From the NCBI RefSeq assembly GCF_022201045.2, contig NC_068562.1, positions 3,100,001 through 3,164,000 of the forward strand: a DNA stretch of 64,000 nucleotides, in the 5' to 3' direction. This document shows positions 60,238-64,000 of the stretch, one piece after another. The translations under genes and the position numbers were made by a program. Numbering within the stretch: the first letter of the stretch is position 1; every line of letters starts with the position of its first letter. This DNA comes from Citrus sinensis (taxonomy: Eukaryota > Streptophyta > Magnoliopsida > Sapindales > Rutaceae). The notes under the pieces were generated by a model, which was not told the origin of the DNA, searched no databases, and worked only from the letters and a program-made list of their open reading frames with translations.

Positions 60238-60532
60238 CTCAGCGAGTCAGTGATGCATACGTTCCACTTCCATTTATTAATAAATGTTTCTAGATTAATC
60301 TCCTAATGCCACTCCTTTGTGATAACGAATTTCATACTCGCTAGTTACATCACTAACTAATTTTGTGCTGAATGAGATCACTAAACTAATCTGAAGTTGT
60401 ATCTCGTATATATCATGAGTTGATTGTATTGCTGAGACTGAGAGCCGAGGGTAAACAATTGAAAAATCGATGAGACGAGGCATAAGACGGTTACCAGATG
60501 GGCAAATGCTTGTAATTTTGTCCAACAGAAAG

Positions 60533-60548
60533 AGCCCAAACAAGCCCA
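60533..60548 (+). promoter_or_regulatory. Two site II elements upstream of the bL25 gene
   Basis: AGCCCA at 60533-60538 and 60543-60548 (TGGGCT on the other strand), 100-117 bp before the ATG at 60650. This spacing and motif are usual for plant genes for mitochondrial and ribosomal proteins, in line with the product. Confidence -1.
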
Positions 60549-60649
60549 TGGTTCATTAAACCCATCAATTCACAAAACCCTCGCTGGCGACACGGAGCCG
60601 AACCAAAACCTTCATTTTCTGTGGGACGCCAGCCAACACCGAAACAACC

Positions 60650-62871
60650 ATGACGCTGTGGTGCCGCACTGTTCAAAAGGTGGCACACAACTCCAGGACA
60701 CCGTTTTCACGGACCACTTCGTATTACCACACCATTCAAGCCATCCCCAGAGAGTGCACCGGCAGCCGAGTCTCAGCCAGGGATCGATCCCAGGGTCGAA
60801 TCCCAGCTGTCGTTTTCGCGCAGGACCTGCTTGATCAAAATACCGACAGAAGATCACCGTCCAGGAAACAAATCTTATCCACCGAAAGAAAGCAGATTCA
60901 CTCCATCCTCAAGTCCGTAGAACTCCCCTTCTTTTGCTCCACTACTTTCCCGCTGCAGATCCGTGCCGGTTCTGGGTCGTCGGTTTTGCTTGATTCAGGA
61001 AAAGTGCTTCCCATTAAGGTAAAACCCGTCTGCTTCATTTTATTTTGGTTTTTACATAGTGTTTGAAATTTTTTCTGTTTTCGTGGGTAGGTTCATAGAG
61101 ATGAAGAGACTGGGAGAATATTGAATTTGGTTTTTGTCTGGGCTGATGATGGAACGGAGTTGAAAGTTGATGTGCCTGTTGTCTTTAAAGGAGTAGAGAG
61201 CTGTCCTGGTCTCAAGAAAGGTAAAACTGCTTAGCTTTTAATTGTATGAACTGTCACTGTAGGTATTGAAGATTCAGTTAGTTAAGTTGTTAAATAACTG
61301 AAGATTTTAGACTACTGTAAGATGTTATGCAGTTGACATTGGATAGGGGGAGGGCATGAATTATGATTTTTGATGATTAGAGCTCTTAGAGTGTCTAGGC
61401 GAACAATGTCATACATGAACATGAAATGCACTAAAGCAAGTGGGGCTTCTTCCAACACACTTGCCGTGCAAGCTCTTCTGAATCAATGGTGTAATCTCTA
61501 GGAACTTGGAGATTTAGATTTACGTTTAATTCCCTATACGTATGCATATTTTATGTTATGCTAGATAAATGTCAATAGATTCTGTTCCCTCTTAAAAAGA
61601 GGATTACATTGTCAAATGAACTTTTTCCCAAATTTCTAGAATTTCCTATTCAATAGCTCGTTATCGTTATTTCAGCACATACAATGTGATGGAAATTTTC
61701 TAGTAAAACATCTGCCTTAGATTAACTTTCATTGCATGCCATGTAAAACATTTTTTTCTCTTATTATAAACATGGTTAAATTTTAATTGTGAACCTAGCA
61801 CCAACAAACTATATTAAGTTTTTGATGACTTATCTGATAATTTACCCTGTCTTACCCAAATAAATCCCTGTGCTTCTTTGACTTTCTTGTCTAATAATTC
61901 TTAGAAGATTTTTTAAAGGTGCTTTCTTTGCTTTTCAAACCGTCACCGCTCGTTTTGGTTTACCCTGTAAGCAACCATTTTGTGTTCATAAAAGAAATCA
62001 ACTTTTTATATACAAGGTCACTTCTCTTCATTGATTGTTCAGATTATTGGTGTTGAACTGTCTCTTTCAGCTGTGCTGCCCCAACTTTCAATTATCGCGT
62101 GCTTCTTTGTAGTTAGTTAGTATACTTAGATTACCGTTCTGCTCACTTTCTTATATTCATAAGTTCATGGAAGAGAAAGCATAAAATTTTCCCTTACTTG
62201 AAACTGTAAATATGAGATTGAAACTGTAAATATGAGGTAAACTATCATGATGCAACAAAATGGTATGTAACTTAGTTAAACTTTGGCAAAATGGATGCTT
62301 CTGGTGCACATATTAACGACAGATAGAACAATTATCGCAGCTGCTGAAGTCTGATCCAATATAAGGAGATTTTCCTGCAATATTCTTCCTGATTTGTGAA
62401 ACAGTTACCATATTTTTTTGGTGCCAATATAATGTGTTTTGAAGCATTAACAAACAATGCCCAAACTCATTCAAAGAAAAATACTAGAGTGGTTGGCTAC
62501 ATTGTTCAGTTTTCTCATTGATATCCTTGTGTTTTGTTCTGTGCTGCAGTCATTGCATTAATTTTGTATATTACCTTGCATAGTATGAGATTGCTTATTG
62601 TTTCTAAAAAGTGTCTGTCTACTGCCACTTTTATGCCATAACAGGGGGATATTTGAAAAGTATTAGAACCAGCTTAAAATATCTGTGCCCAGCTGAACAT
62701 ATTTCTCCCAAAATTGAGGTAGATGTCAGCAATCTCGATATTGGAGATAGAGTATTCATGAGCGACATTGAGGTTCATCCATCCTGGAAGCTTCTGAGCA
62801 AGAATGAGAAAATGCCTCTATGCAAGATCTCGGCAACTAAGTTGGAAAACCCAGAACCTGCAGTGATGTAG
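60650..62871 (+). CDS. Ribosomal protein bL25, organelle (probably mitochondrial)
   Basis: Three exons: 60650-61018, 61091-61220 and 62645-62871, with introns of 72 bp and 1.4 kb. They splice in phase to 241 residues. The N-terminal 30 residues (MTLWCRTVQKVAHNSRTPFS, RTTSYYHTIQ) are Arg/Ser/Thr-rich with no acids, as in a mitochondrial presequence. The mature part follows the bL25/Ctc fold: beta-barrel region with GRIPAVVFAQDLL, then VHRDEETGRILNLVFVWADD, VDVPVVFKGVESCPGLKKGG, and the C-terminal TL5-like part with LKYLCPAEHISPKIEVDVSN and LDIGDRVFMSDIEVHP. bL25 binds 5S rRNA in bacteria; plant homologues are annotated 'ribosomal protein L25/Gln-tRNA synthetase anticodon-binding domain'. Plant mitochondria keep a 5S rRNA, so the role fits. 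Plastid targeting is the alternative. Confidence -1.
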
Positions 62872-64000
62872 GCACTGAAGTGGAACTTGGGCAAGGTTTG
62901 CAGATTTATGAGTAGAATACCTAAGAGAAGAAGCGGAAAAAAAGAAATGGGGGTGGGGGTTAAAAAAAGAAAGAAAGAAAGAGATGGAATAAGCCGGTTC
63001 TTTTAACCGGGCTTCAGGATGTGCTTTGGTTTCCGTGTAAAAGAAGGGACAATTAATGGTCAGAGCTTAAATTAAAAAATACCGGTTGTTCTGTAGCATT
63101 CGTGGATAGATTTCATTGCATGTTATATTTGATAATTTTATTATACAACTAGGTGAATGGTTGTATCATTCATTTTAGTATCTGCTTCTTTCTACCCCTT
63201 TTACCCCTTCAGTGTAATTTGACAGGAGCATAACAGCAACACCAATGGTCCTTTATAAGCGGCTGTGAATAGTATGGTTCTAGGAATCCATGTATTTTGG
63301 GTACTTTCATCGTATATGACTGTTGACTTTGCCTGGGAGTCTGCTAAAACATGGACTGGGTCTTGAAGAAGCTTCAGTAAACCACTGAATTAGAATTGAT
63401 TCCTAATTAACAACTTGAATTTGATCAAGTAAACTGTAAAGCCATTGCTACATCCAGAGATTATCGTGTTAAATAACCACACGCCAAAAAACAAAATAGA
63501 GACGAGGGAGCAATGATCTGCGGCGAATGTCCGCGCATGGTTCCCTAAGCGTCCGATGTAATGGACCCAGGACCCAGGACCCATTCAATTCAATACAAAC
63601 ATCTCTATGCTTTCAGTCAATGGATATACGCTCTGCTTTCGCGAGCATAATGTAAAAAGAACTATTCTCTTCTCCAAAGATTTTACTACTCTGATCTTTG
63701 ATAGAATAATCACCACTTGGTTGGGATTCAAGAGGTAAAAGAAAGTGACAAGGTCATGTTTGGTTATGAAAATTAGTGTAGCATTACACCTCCAACATTA
63801 AAAATATGAGGATACGGGTCGATGCCTGGAACTTCGACTAACTGCGATAAATTTAGTTTGTTTATACATTTTCTACTTTATAGCTTCCTTTCTTAGTGAA
63901 ACCACGATCATACGCATAATAATGTCACAGCAATGATTCAATGAATTTTTAGTCAACTATATAGAAACTATGCTGTGGATGCTAGTAAGTAGGAAGAAAA
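62872..64000. other. 3' flank of bL25 and right edge of the window
   Basis: 3' UTR to about 63170, including a (GAAA)n-like run near 62965. The rest is unremarkable; the minus-strand frame at 63390-63584 shows no family resemblance. No gene is recognised up to the edge. Confidence -1.

Overview
This window is nuclear DNA of a flowering plant, almost certainly a rosid-type eudicot. The genes are split by GT-AG introns, intergenic DNA is very AT-rich with many poly-A/T runs and microsatellites, and every recognised protein belongs to a plant family. There are no bacterial-style operons. The gene set would fit a woody malvid/rosid such as Citrus, but I cannot fix the species from sequence alone. 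All exon joins below were worked out by hand from splice sites, reading phase and family similarity.

Layout, left to right: a 5'-partial SKU5-like multicopper oxidase gene (minus, 297-1330); an LTR-derived stretch near 3290-4090; a three-exon reticulon (plus, 5417-6314); LTR-like sequence and a predicted G-quadruplex tract (6600-8130); a PPR-DYW organelle RNA-editing factor (minus, 9922-12009); an NRG1-type RPW8 helper NLR immune receptor (plus, 16004-19459); a nine-exon subclass III SnRK2 kinase (minus, 20423-23906), convergent with the NLR; a 6.4-kb AT-rich desert; a DEK_C plus double-SWIB chromatin protein (plus, 30304-34506); a tRNA-Glu(UUC) (minus, 35112-35183); a GARP/HHO5-type repressor (plus, 38147-40362); a region with at least two MITE-like elements; a Misato/MSTO1 tubulin-like gene (plus, 45209-48843); a long-terminal-inverted-repeat element carrying a GC-rich insert (about 50229-51081); a foldback repeat (51521-51625); a class I LBD/AS2-like transcription factor (minus, 53578-54468); a 6-kb spacer with a perfect 47-bp foldback and a hAT-like MITE; and a mitochondrial-type ribosomal protein bL25 gene (plus, 60650-62871).

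The genes do not form one pathway. They cover ABA signalling (SnRK2), immunity (NRG1), organelle gene expression (PPR-DYW and bL25), cell wall or cell expansion (SKS), ER shaping (reticulon), chromatin and transcription (SWIB, HHO5, LBD) and cytoskeleton/mitochondria (Misato). From memory of Arabidopsis locus order, they look like two collinear Arabidopsis segments merged into one: SKS15-PPR-HHO5/UIF1-Misato (At4g37160-37190) and bL25-LBD36-SnRK2.3-NRG1 (At5g66860-66910, running the opposite way). That makes this a less fractionated version of a segment Arabidopsis split after genome duplication.

I see no evidence of a new multigene system. The most unusual non-genic structures are the long-TIR element with a captured-looking insert, the two hairpin-forming repeats, and a 56-bp tandem duplication that doubles a splice acceptor in the Misato gene.
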